Assembly: GCF_014656135.1 (NCBI RefSeq)
Contig: NZ_BNBV01000010.1
Location: forward strand, 62,001 to 126,000
DNA: 64,000 bases
Direction: 5' to 3'
Origin: Streptomyces thermodiastaticus
Lineage (GTDB): Bacteria; Actinomycetota; Actinomycetes; Streptomycetales; Streptomycetaceae
Below, one piece after another: positions 40,258-48,160 of this stretch. Each line of letters begins with the position of its first letter. The first letter of the stretch is position 1. The translations under genes and the position numbers were made by a program. The notes under the pieces are model-generated. The model worked only from the letters and a program-made list of their open reading frames with translations, did not search any database and was not told the DNA's origin.

Positions 40258-40944
40258 TCAGGCGCTCTCCTCGGCCATCTCACTGGTCCCGCCCTTGCCG
40301 TGCGGAGCGTGGTGTCCGAGCTGGCGGTCCGGCCAGGAGTAGGGGCTCTTCTTGTCGTGCATGAGGACGTTGGGGGCGACCACGCCGATGCCGATGAAGG
40401 CGGCCATGTACGCGAGGCCCTTGGCGAAGTCCGAGCCGGTCGCGCGGTCGCCTTCCTGGCGCAGGGCTCGGAAGTAGGCCACCCCGATGGGGGTGTGCAG
40501 CAGGGCCGAGGCCAGGAAGCCGGGGCTGTAGCGGTCGCCGGCCCGCAGCGGAAAGACGATGCCGTGGGTGATCGCCTGGCTGATGCCGAACACCACGGGT
40601 GCGATGCCGACCCACTTGTTCTTCGGGAACAGCACCGGGGCGAGGTAGAAGGGGTACGCGAAGGCGGTGTTCACGCACAGCGCCGAGTTGGTGTTCAGCG
40701 GGTAGTGGGCGGGGTCCTCGCTCTTGAAGACACCCTTGTTGAACTGGCCGGGGAACCAGCCCGGGTCCTCGTACTCCTCGTACTGGTGAACCAGGACGGC
40801 ACCGAAGTTCACCAGCGAGAGAAGCTGCGACTTGCTGAGCTTCCCGGAGGCCAGCGCGGCCGTGCCGCCCACCGCCATGGCCAGCACTCCACCCACGCGG
40901 GGCCACTGCTTGCGGTATGTGGCCAACAGAGACTTCATGCCCAT
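40258..40944 (-). CDS. HXXEE-domain membrane protein
   Basis: 228 residues. The name-giving motif HQYEEYEDPGWFPGQFNKGV occurs near residue 53, within a set of about four or five membrane helices (LLSLVNFGAVLVHQYEE, NTAFAYPFYLAPVLFPKNKW, VVFGISQAITHGIVFPLRAG, AAFIGIGVVAPNVLM). The His/Glu cluster could bind a metal; the function of the family is unknown. GGAAGGGA lies about nine bases before the ATG. Nearest gene to the divergent MarR regulator, 288 bases away. Confidence 0.82.
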   Translation of the reverse strand: MGMKSLLATYRKQWPRVGGVLAMAVGGTAALASGKLSKSQLLSLVNFGAVLVHQYEEYEDPGWFPGQFNKGVFKSEDPAHYPLNTNSALCVNTAFAYPFYLAPVLFPKNKWVGIAPVVFGISQAITHGIVFPLRAGDRYSPGFLASALLHTPIGVAYFRALRQEGDRATGSDFAKGLAYMAAFIGIGVVAPNVLMHDKKSPYSWPDRQLGHHAPHGKGGTSEMAEESA

Positions 40945-41188
40945 AACCGATTTCCCTTCCGATCCGGGTGTCGTCACCGCCGAGATACAAGGAGTGACAC
41001 GTCATGCATTCGACCTCTTTGTCGCGGCAGGTTTCATGCGACCGCGAGCCCCACCGGGTCGCACTCGATTGCCGTCCGCCCCACCCCGCGGTAGCGAGGT
41101 ACATGCCAGGGCAGGGGCGGTTACTGCCGCTGGCCACAGGCCCGACGGCACCGTGGCGACATCTCCACGGTAGCAAGTAATTGAGATA

Positions 41189-41204
41189 CATCAAGTGCTT
41201 GATG
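41189..41204. promoter_or_regulatory. MarR-type operator palindrome
   Basis: CATCAAG-TG-CTTGATG, perfect seven-base arms, 27 bases before the MarR ATG and facing the HXXEE gene row on the other side. MarR dimers usually bind 16-20-base palindromes of this shape. Confidence 0.65.
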
Positions 41205-41231
41205 AAGACCAAGTGCTGTAAGGTTGATGCC

Positions 41232-41744
41232 ATGAGCAGCAGCCCGGCGCCCGACGCGCCCATCACCGGCGAGCAGATCTTCACCCGTGTCGCCTGGGCA
41301 CTGCGCCGCGCGGATCTCAATCTGCAGACGGCGAAGGAACGTCCTCTGCGAGAGATCGGCATACCGGGTTCCCACTACTCGGTGCTGATCAGCCTGCAGG
41401 TCACCCCGGGGGTGACCGCGGCGGAACTCGCCCGCGTGATAGGCGTTACGCCCCAGGCGGTGGCGCTGCTGGTCGCGAAGCTGACGGCAAGCGGCATGAT
41501 CGAGCGCCGGACCCATCCGCGGCACCGCAGCGTCCAGGAACTGCATCTCACCGACGCCGGCCGCGAAGAACTGGCGAAGGCCGAGTACATCGTCAGCGAC
41601 CTCGAACGGCACATCCGCGACTCCCTGGGCGACAAGAGCTACCGGCAACTGCGCGAACTGCTCGGTCAGGTCATCGACGAACTGCCCAACTGGGTTCCGC
41701 CACAGACGGACCGAGGCACAGTCGACCCGGCAGCCGATCAGTAG
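41232..41744 (+). CDS. MarR-family regulator
   Basis: 170 residues. Winged helix: SLQVTPGVTAAELARVIGVT, PQAVALLVAKLTASGMIERR, wing THPRHRSVQELHLTDAGREE. N- and C-terminal helices give the dimer interface. AAGG eight bases before the ATG at 41232; two upstream ATGs would put the operator inside the coding sequence. Divergent from the HXXEE/ABC-2-like/NmrA/ALDH row, which it probably represses until a phenolic or oxidant signal appears. Confidence 0.9.
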   Translation: MSSSPAPDAPITGEQIFTRVAWALRRADLNLQTAKERPLREIGIPGSHYSVLISLQVTPGVTAAELARVIGVTPQAVALLVAKLTASGMIERRTHPRHRSVQELHLTDAGREELAKAEYIVSDLERHIRDSLGDKSYRQLRELLGQVIDELPNWVPPQTDRGTVDPAADQ

Positions 41745-42049
41745 CCGCCCTGAGGCCCACCGGCCGAGCCACCTCCGTTCGAGCGGAGCCACAACACGAC
41801 GACAGGGCGGAGGCGCCATGGCCACACGCGGCAAAGCGTCCGCCGGACGGTGAGCCGGTGTGGAGCGCGCGTTTGTCTTCTGAGCCGCTTTGACGGACTC
41901 ATCGCCGGCTGTCGCTGACCGAGCTGAGCCGCCGGTCCGGTGTGCCGCTCAGCCCCGCCCGGCTGGCCTCCCAGCTCATGAAGTGCGGGACCCCGGAGCG
42001 GGACGCGTCGGATCGATCCACGATCGGTGTGCGGCCGTACGAGACGGCG
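41745..42049. other. 305-base region, no supported gene
   Basis: Between MarR and the acs remnant. The minus-strand continuation of the acs frame to about 41899 has no recognisable motif. Confidence 0.4.
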
Positions 42050-42300
42050 GCACTGTGGTTCTCCGCGACGTCGCGACGTCGCGGCCGCCGCATGATCGTG
42101 CCGGATCGGGACTCGGGCGGCCCGGGAACGGTCAGGGTCCCACTTGAGCATGGCAATCGGGCCGAGGGTCCCGCGACATGTCGTGCAGTTCCGCACACGG
42201 TCCGGTGCTGTCCCCCGGCGCTGTCGCGCAGGATGATGAAGGCGACGATGGCCTGCCCGGTGATCGGGGGCGTTTCACCAGCCAACCGCCCTATGCCTGC
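42050..42300 (-). pseudogene. acsA: Acetyl-CoA synthetase C-terminal remnant
   Basis: The minus strand reads GETPPITGQAIVAFIILRDS, then after a frame change GTLGPIAMLK, then LTVPGPPESRSGTIMRR and RDVAEN. These match, in order, the Acs C-terminal domain (TGQAIVAFVIL, LGPIAKPK, VPELPKTRSGKIMRRLLRDVAEN). The acetylation-site Lys of the SGK motif is Thr here. At least two frameshifts and missing N-terminal 500 residues make it a dead fragment. Confidence 0.75.
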
Positions 42301-42727
42301 GCACTCTTCAGCACGGGCGTGCGGTACGGCTGCGCGCCCACCGACGTTCCATCGGCTCCGTTGCAGTCCCCGCTCGCCCCCGCAGCAGAGCATGAGCTTC
42401 TTCTCCGCGCAGATCCGCCTGAGGCGTTCGAGCATCGTCCTGCGCGTCGGAGCCGCCCTCCTCGTGCTGCTTCCCCAGGCCGTTGCGGAAACGGATGGTG
42501 CACGGGTGCCGGAACCCAGCCGGCCTGACACGCCACAGTGCTCGAACAAGCCCATTCCTGTGACCAGCGGCTTCAAACAGCTTGGTCATCCGAGGGGCCC
42601 CCGTTCCACCAACGCCGCGAAACCGGCAGCACACTCCCTCAGCCGCAACATGGCGTCTCATCACCTGAGAACGCTCGAACCCTCGCTCTGCCAATGCCTT
42701 CCAGATCTCGGGAAAAGCTCAGTTCGC
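42301..42727. other. 427-base region, no supported gene
   Basis: Upstream of the acs remnant on its strand. A peptide containing MLERLRRICAEKKLMLCCGG is open but belongs to no family I recognise; overlapping plus-strand frames are not better. Probably further decayed DNA. Confidence 0.35.
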
Positions 42728-43381
42728 CTACTCCGTCGGCACGGCGGGCAACCTTCCGGTCAGGTAATGCTGGATGACAGGGCCCACACAGGCCACAAGT
42801 TGTTCGATGTCGGCCCTGGCCAGCGGCGCCACGCCAAGGATGTGGCGGCCGATGACCAGACCGGCCAGATGGCTCGCAGCGAGGGAGACTCGCAACTCGG
42901 GTCGGTCACGCCGTGAAGCGGCCACCAGCGGCCCCAGCAGGTGCGTCGCGAGGAACTGACCGAGTGCGTCGGCCGCGCCCTCGTCGGAGAATACGGAGCG
43001 GATCATCGCTGACAGCGGAGTGCGCACATTCTGGTCCCGCCACGCGGTCAGGAACAGGCGGACCACGTGCTCGCCCATGTCGTCGGGATCGGTGCGGATG
43101 AGCGCGGAGACCTGGTCACGCAGGTGCAGGGGCAGCCTCAGTGTCGCGCCGAACAGGTCACGCTTGCTGCCGAAGTAGTGGATGACCAGGGCCGGGTTGA
43201 CATCCGCGTCGGCGGCGATGGCGCGGATGGTGGTACTGGAGTAGGACCCCCGCGCGAAGTGCTGACGCGCCGAGTCGAGTATGCGGTCACGGGTCGTGGT
43301 GTCTCCGGCCCGCCGTCCCGCAGGACGGCCGACTCTTCGGCGCGGAGACGGTACGGGGGCGGTGGAATGCGGGTCACTCAC
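42728..43381 (-). CDS. TetR-family regulator
   Basis: 217 residues. Basic N-terminal arm (SPRRRVGRPAGRRAGD) then HTH about 30-78 (RDRILDSARQHFARGSYSST, IAADADVNPALVIHYFGSKR); C-terminal domain like TetR_C_17 repressors of ABC-2 exporters. GTG start at 43381 with TACGAT six bases upstream and TTGCAA 16 bases further, predicting a leaderless mRNA. Divergent from a three-gene ABC export operon, its probable target. Confidence 0.88.
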   Translation of the reverse strand: MSDPHSTAPVPSPRRRVGRPAGRRAGDTTTRDRILDSARQHFARGSYSSTTIRAIAADADVNPALVIHYFGSKRDLFGATLRLPLHLRDQVSALIRTDPDDMGEHVVRLFLTAWRDQNVRTPLSAMIRSVFSDEGAADALGQFLATHLLGPLVAASRRDRPELRVSLAASHLAGLVIGRHILGVAPLARADIEQLVACVGPVIQHYLTGRLPAVPTE

Positions 43382-43415
43382 ACAGAGATCGTAATTAATT
43401 AAACGCCAGTTGCAA
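43382..43415 (-). promoter_or_regulatory. Leaderless promoter of the TetR gene
   Basis: TTGCAA (43415-43410), 16-base spacer containing the AT-rich TTAATTAAT dyad, TACGAT (43393-43388), six bases, GTG. The AT-rich dyad TTAATTAATTA stands out in this GC-rich DNA and is a likely operator. Confidence 0.55.
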
Positions 43416-43532
43416 TAGTTCGGACGCTGTTCCTACGCTGACGGCCTCTCAGGCGCAAGCCGCCTGGGACGGTCAGAGTTGGGCACGCCCCGCTCTTCTG
43501 GGTGCGGTGTACAGAACAAGGCGGTGGGCCCG

Positions 43533-44591
43533 GTGTGGGCGATGATCCTCAAAGAGTTTCTGGAGTTGCGGCGGGACCGGCGGACGATGGTGATGATCAT
43601 CGCCCTGCCGCTCGTGCTCCTGGTCGTCTTCGGCTACGCGGCCAACTTCAAGGTCACCGACGTGCCGACATACGTAGTCGGCCCCAAGGCCGAGCAGGTC
43701 GCCGCCCAGCTCAGGGCACCGTTCGATGTCCAGAGGATCGACCCTGACGACACGGAACAGGACGGTAAGGACGCGCTGCGCTCGCAGGACGCGGGCGCGG
43801 TCGTGGTGACCACGGACGCAGCTGGACCCTCGACGGTCCTCATCGACGGGTCGAACCAGTTCGCCGGGCAGTCCGCCGCCGCGGCGGCGCTGGCCACCAA
43901 CGGCATGCTGAAGCCCGAGGTCCTGTACAACCCGGACCTCAAGACGTCCTGGGTGATGGTCCCCGCCCTGGTCGGCATGATCATGGCGTTCATCGGGACG
44001 ATCATCACTGCCATCGGCCTGGTACGGGAACGGCAGGCGGGCACACTGGAACAGCTCGCGGTGATGCCGTTCAAGGCCTCCGACGTCATCGTGGGCAAGA
44101 TCGTGCCCTACTTCGTCCTCGCCGCCTTCGACATGATCCTGGTGACAGTCCTGGGCTGCCTGCTCTTCGGCGTGCCCTTCACGGGCAACGCCCTCGTGCT
44201 CGCCCTCGGCGCCGCCCTGTTCCTCTTCACCGTCCTCGGCCTCGGCGTGCTGATCTCGTCGGTATCCCAGAACCAGGGCCAGGCCATGCAGATGGCACTG
44301 ATGACAATGCTGCCGCAGATCCTGCTCTCAGGAATGATCTTCCCGCTGTCGGCCATGGCAGCGGGAGTGCGCTGGATCGGCTACCTCTTCCCGCTCACCT
44401 ACTTCAACATGATCTCCAACGGCGTCATGCTCCGGGACGCCCCACTCCCCTCGCTCGCCATACCCCTGGGTGTGCTGGCCGGTATGGCCCTGCTGGTGTT
44501 CACCGCCGCCGTGCTCCGTTTCCGCCGCGACCTCGCACCAGCCGCACCCAAGGCCGCCCGCACCCCCGCCACGGCCAGGAGCGCGCGATGA
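43533..44591 (+). CDS. ABC-2 type permease
   Basis: 352 residues from GTG 43533 (GTG 43524 and TTG 43479 are alternatives). N-terminal helix IIALPLVLLVVFGYAANFKV, 130-residue extracytoplasmic domain, then five helices with MIMAFIGTIITAIGLVRERQAGTLEQLAV, the ABC-2 signature region. YbhR/YbhS-like exporter permease. Stop overlaps the first ATPase start (ATGA). Since one permease is present with two ATPases, it may dimerise and be driven by an ATPase heterodimer. Confidence 0.88.
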   Translation: MWAMILKEFLELRRDRRTMVMIIALPLVLLVVFGYAANFKVTDVPTYVVGPKAEQVAAQLRAPFDVQRIDPDDTEQDGKDALRSQDAGAVVVTTDAAGPSTVLIDGSNQFAGQSAAAAALATNGMLKPEVLYNPDLKTSWVMVPALVGMIMAFIGTIITAIGLVRERQAGTLEQLAVMPFKASDVIVGKIVPYFVLAAFDMILVTVLGCLLFGVPFTGNALVLALGAALFLFTVLGLGVLISSVSQNQGQAMQMALMTMLPQILLSGMIFPLSAMAAGVRWIGYLFPLTYFNMISNGVMLRDAPLPSLAIPLGVLAGMALLVFTAAVLRFRRDLAPAAPKAARTPATARSAR

Positions 44592-45433
44592 CCCACACGG
44601 ACACGGCTCCAATGGCCTGGGGAACGAACAAGGTCACCGTCACCTTCGGGAACACCACCGCCCTGCGCGAAGTCACACTCGACGCGATACCCGGCCAGGT
44701 CACCGCCGTCGTGGGCGGGGACGGCGCCGGCAAGACCACCCTGCTGCGCACCCTCGTCGGCCGGATCCGCCCGCAGTCGGGGCAGGTGAGCGCACCCGCA
44801 TCGACGGACTGCGGGTTCATGCCCACCGGCGCCTCCGGCGTGTGGCAGGAACTCACCGTCGACGAGAACATCGATTTCGTCGCCGCCGCCCACCATCTCA
44901 CCGGCCGCGAACTCGCCCGGCGGCGCGCGGAACTGCTGACCGCAGCGGGCCTCGAGAAGGCCACCGACCGTCTGGCCGGCGCCCTCTCCGGTGGCATGCG
45001 CCAGAAGCTCGCCTTCTGCCTGGCGATTCTGCACCAGCCCAGGCTGCTGATCCTTGACGAACCGAGCACCGGCGTCGACCCGGTCAGCCGCGTCGACCTG
45101 TGGCGGCTGATCTCCAGAGCGGCCGCAGGCGGCGCCGCGGTCGTCATGTCCACCACCTACCTGGACGAGGCGGAACGCTCCTCCACCTGCATCGTCCTGA
45201 ACCGAGGCAAGGCACTGGCCTCGGGATCGCCCCAGACGATACTGACCCACGTGCCCGGCACCGTCACCACCGGAACAGCACCATCCGGGCCTCCGGAACT
45301 GTCCTGGCGCCGCGGTCGGCAGACCCGCTCCTGGCACGCCGGTCCCGCTCGCCCGGGAGAACAGCCGATCCTGGCCGACATGGAGGACACCGTCATCGCC
45401 CTCGCCCTCGCCGACCAGCGCCAGGAGTCCTGA
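44588..45433 (+). CDS. ABC transporter ATPase A
   Basis: 281 residues. Walker A VVGGDGAGKTTLLRTLVG (the usual P-loop Asn is Asp), signature ALSGGMRQKLAFCLAILHQP, Walker B LLILDEPSTGVDP, and a switch region reading STTYLDEAERSS, where the catalytic His of the H-loop (usually TH) is Tyr. The changed H-loop suggests a degenerate site that works with the second ATPase. C-terminal 60 residues are Pro/Arg-rich. Coupled to the permease gene by an ATGA overlap. Confidence 0.88.
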   Translation: MTHTDTAPMAWGTNKVTVTFGNTTALREVTLDAIPGQVTAVVGGDGAGKTTLLRTLVGRIRPQSGQVSAPASTDCGFMPTGASGVWQELTVDENIDFVAAAHHLTGRELARRRAELLTAAGLEKATDRLAGALSGGMRQKLAFCLAILHQPRLLILDEPSTGVDPVSRVDLWRLISRAAAGGAAVVMSTTYLDEAERSSTCIVLNRGKALASGSPQTILTHVPGTVTTGTAPSGPPELSWRRGRQTRSWHAGPARPGEQPILADMEDTVIALALADQRQES

Positions 45434-45434
45434 C

Positions 45435-46328
45435 ATGAGCGCAAACCCCACCTCCGGTGCACCGGAGGCCCTGCTCGTCGCCGATCACGTCACCAAGCGC
45501 TTCGGCACCTTCACCGCCGTCGACGACGTGTCCATGCACGTGGAGCCGGGCGAGATCGTCGGCCTGCTCGGCGCCAACGGCGCCGGCAAGACCACCCTCA
45601 TCCGCACTCTCCTCGGCTTGGCCGTCCCCACCGAGGGCCGAGTCCTCGCCTTCGGCCGCACCCCGGACCGGACCACTCGCCGACGGCTCGGCTACGTCCC
45701 CCAGGGCCTGGGCCTGTGGGGCACCCTCACCGTCGCCGAGAACATCTCCTTCGCCTGCGCCGCGTTCGAGTCCGCGCCGCCGGCCCTGGACCCGGCCCTG
45801 GACGCGGTACAGGACCGGCTCGTCGCCGACATCGGCCTGGGCCTGCAGCGCCAGCTCGCCTTCGCCCTCGCCCTCGCGCACCGGCCCGCCCTGCTCGTCC
45901 TGGACGAACCCACCTCCGGCGTCGAGCCGCTGGCCCGGGCCCGACTGTGGGAAACGGTCCACGCACAGGCCGACGCGGGCACCGGAGTCCTCGTCACCAC
46001 GCATTACATGCAGGAGGCCCAGCAGTGCGACCGGCTGGTGCTGATGTCGCGCGGCCGGGCCGTCGCCGCCGGCACGGAAGACGAGATCATCGGCGACACC
46101 ACGGCCTGCGAGGTCGAGACCGACGACTGGGCCGCGACCTTCGCCGCCCTGGACAAGGCCGGCCTGCCCGTCACCCTCACCGGCACCCGCGTCCGTCTCG
46201 CCGACACCACGTCCGACACCGTCCGCAAGGCACTGGAGTCAGCCGGCCTCACAGGCGAAGTCCACGAGGTCAAGGCCACCCTCGAGGAGAAGATGACCGT
46301 CATCGACCGGGCGCCAGCCAACGCCTGA
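45435..46328 (+). CDS. ABC transporter ATPase B
   Basis: 297 residues. Walker A GLLGANGAGKTTLIRTLLGL, Walker B LLVLDEPTSGVEPLARARLW and an intact H-loop TTHYMQEAQQCD. The signature position reads DIGLGLQRQLAFALALAHRP, where the canonical LSGGQ is LGLQRQ, i.e. a degenerate signature. ATPases A and B therefore carry complementary defects (A: H-loop; B: signature), as in asymmetric ABC exporters. C-terminal extension (about 215-297) is of the DUF4162 type found in drug exporters. Starts one base after the stop of ATPase A. Confidence 0.87.
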   Translation: MSANPTSGAPEALLVADHVTKRFGTFTAVDDVSMHVEPGEIVGLLGANGAGKTTLIRTLLGLAVPTEGRVLAFGRTPDRTTRRRLGYVPQGLGLWGTLTVAENISFACAAFESAPPALDPALDAVQDRLVADIGLGLQRQLAFALALAHRPALLVLDEPTSGVEPLARARLWETVHAQADAGTGVLVTTHYMQEAQQCDRLVLMSRGRAVAAGTEDEIIGDTTACEVETDDWAATFAALDKAGLPVTLTGTRVRLADTTSDTVRKALESAGLTGEVHEVKATLEEKMTVIDRAPANA

Positions 46329-46332
46329 GGCC

Positions 46333-46711
46333 GCGTATCCTGGTCAGCGGGGTCGGCGGAGGTTACGCGGTCCACCTCGCCCACTACGCCGGTGCCGAGG
46401 TCACCGCCAATGCCAGCCCCCGCAGCATCGACCGTGTCCTTGCCTACGGGGCCGGCCGACCACGTCGTTGATCGGCACCACCCCGCCCGGCAGGGAAGCC
46501 GACCCCGGCATGAGGGTCGTACGGATGGCCGTCCGCAGCGAGCGGGGCAGTTGACCCAACTGCTGGACTGTGGCGCCTCGCGAACCCTGCGGATCAACAC
46601 GGACCACCGCCCCCTGGCCGACATCCTGGCCGACATCCTGGCCGTCCACTACGAGGCCGCGCAGGGCCGGTTGGTCGGCAAGACCGTCCTCATTGCCTGG
46701 TACCGCAACGA
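46333..46711 (+). pseudogene. NAD(P)-dependent quinone oxidoreductase (MDR) remnant
   Basis: Reads RILVSGVGGGYAVHLAHYAG and AEVTANASPRSIDRVLAYGA (nucleotide-binding GxGGxG region), then after a frameshift ADHVVDRHH, then in a third frame MRVVRMAVRSERG, then back to INTDHRPLADILADILAVHY and EAAQGRLVGKTVLI, the normal C-terminus of zinc-free quinone reductases. The N-terminal catalytic domain is missing and at least two frameshifts are present. A 12-base unit coding LADI is tandemly duplicated. Confidence 0.8.
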
Positions 46712-46734
46712 TAGTTGCTGTGACTGGTGGCTAG

Positions 46735-47152
46735 GTCAGGGGCTGTGTCCGCGTCGTTTGCAGTGGCTGGTGCGGGCCTGGTGTGTCGTCGGCGACGCCA
46801 GGCCGACCAGTGCACGACGTGCTCGACGGGTGTGGCTCGGCGGTCGGTGAGACGGATGATCAGCCGTCGTATCTCGGCGAGGTAGAGGTGCACGAGTTCG
46901 AAGGATCCGTTTCTGCTTTGTCCGCATCCAGCTGCCGAGCTCGCAGGACGGTCAGGCATGCGTGAGCGGCCATGGTGAGGGTCATGTGACGGTGCCAGCC
47001 GGGATAGCGGCGGACCTGGTAGTCGTCCGGGCCGCATTCCTGCTTCGCGCTCCGGAAGCACTCCTCGATGGCCCACTCCCGGTGTCCGGCGAGGCGCCCG
47101 GGGAGTCGGCGACGACGCGCTGCAAGCGTCTCCACCACTGGACCTCGTACCC
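46735..47152 (-). pseudogene. IS701-family transposase C-terminal fragment
   Basis: The minus strand encodes GHREWAIEECFRSAKQECGP, DDYQVRRYPGWHRHMTLTMA and AHACLTVLRARQLDADKAET, then in a shifted frame LAEIRRLIIRLTDRRATPVE and HVVHWSAWRRRHQ, the C-terminal part of IS701/IS4-type DDE transposases (catalytic Glu in WAIEECF). The N-terminal two thirds and both ends of the element are gone. Confidence 0.8.
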
Positions 47153-47155
47153 GGC

Positions 47156-47356
47156 GTGCCCTCCGTGGCCGACTACCGCAGCCTGCGTACCCGCAGCGGG
47201 CTGAGCGACAAGTCTCTCGAGGGTGCTGCGATCGGCTTGGCTCACACCTGGTACGGCGTCGTGGTGCGGCACGATGGCCGCCCCGTCGGCATGGGGCGGA
47301 TCGTCGGGGACGGGGTCGCCGTGACGCCGACCCCCGGATCCTCGCTGCGGGAGTGA
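47156..47356 (+). pseudogene. GNAT acetyltransferase N-terminal fragment
   Basis: VPSVADYRSLRTRSGLSDKS, then HTWYGVVVRHDGRPVGMGRI and VGDG match the first 50-60 residues of GNAT acetyltransferases; the acetyl-CoA-binding R/Q-x-x-G-x-G/A part is absent and the frame ends in unrelated residues. It begins exactly where the IS701 fragment ends, so the insertion element probably moved into or next to this gene. Confidence 0.65.
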
Positions 47357-47427
47357 CCTGTCCCCGGCTTTGTCGCCGTGCGTGATGATGGATCGGCTGG
47401 TTCTCGCCACACTCGGGAGGGGCTGGG

Positions 47428-48045
47428 ATGACGGACGGCTTCAAGCGCCGCAAGCAGAGCCGGTGGGGTGAGGGGGCCGCGCTGCGGGACGAGATCCTGG
47501 ACGCCGCCGCGCGGCTGCTCGCGCAGTCGGGGCGGGAAGGCGACTTGTCGCTGCGTGCGGTCGCCCGGGAGGTCGGTATCTCCGCCCCCAGCATCTACCT
47601 GCACTTCAAGGACCGCCGGGATCTGGTGGAGGCCGTGACGCAGCAGGCCTACGACCGGCTGGTGGCGGAACTGGACCGGGCCAGGAAGCTCGGCGACGCG
47701 GACGGGCCTCACGAGGCCTTGCGCGCGATGGTGCGGTGCTACTGCCGGTTCGCGTTGGACAACCCCCGTCAGTACCGGCTGATGTTCGGCATCGAGCGGG
47801 TGGAGGTCGACCGTGAGGACGCCCGGACGCATCCCCTGCACGCGGTGATGGCGGCCTGGACGGAGGCGGTCGCCGCCTGCCGGGACGGCGGGAGTGCCGG
47901 GGCGGGAGCCGATCGGGTGGCGCGGCTGCTGTGGTCGTCGGTGCACGGCATGGTGGCGATGTCGATGACGGTGCCGTTCGCGGTGGACCCGCAGCGGATG
48001 GAGGAGATGGCGCAGGATCTGCTCGGTCTCGCCCTGGCCAGGTGA
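47428..48045 (+). CDS. TetR-family regulator (WHG-type C-terminus)
   Basis: 205 residues. HTH about 20-68 (RDEILDAAARLLAQSGREGD, VAREVGISAPSIYLHFKDRR); C-terminal domain with RLLWSSVHGMVAMSMTVPFA, the WHG-like motif of TetR_C_13 regulators. GGAGGGG lies before the ATG. Same orientation as and just upstream of the P450/ferredoxin genes; the palindrome at 48110-48124 in the gap is its probable operator. Confidence 0.9.
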   Translation: MTDGFKRRKQSRWGEGAALRDEILDAAARLLAQSGREGDLSLRAVAREVGISAPSIYLHFKDRRDLVEAVTQQAYDRLVAELDRARKLGDADGPHEALRAMVRCYCRFALDNPRQYRLMFGIERVEVDREDARTHPLHAVMAAWTEAVAACRDGGSAGAGADRVARLLWSSVHGMVAMSMTVPFAVDPQRMEEMAQDLLGLALAR

Positions 48046-48109
48046 CCGGGAACTGTCCGGATGCGGTAGGCCCGGCCGCCACTCTCCGCTTACATCGTTG
48101 CCCTAGGCA

Positions 48110-48124
48110 CCTAACGGTGTTAGG
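48110..48124. promoter_or_regulatory. TetR-type operator before the P450
   Basis: CCTAAC-GGT-GTTAGG, perfect six-base arms, 36 bases before the P450 ATG. A second small palindrome CCTAGG sits at 48102-48107. TTACAT 17 bases upstream could be a -35, placing the dyad on the -10. Confidence 0.6.
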
Positions 48125-48160
48125 AAAGAGCCGACGGCGATTCCCCCCACGGAGGCAGGC

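Noticed and set aside
41942..42916. 324-residue plus-strand ORF across the acs remnant
   Set aside because: No start signal, no motif, and it runs antisense into the TetR gene; the minus-strand Acs similarity explains the region better.
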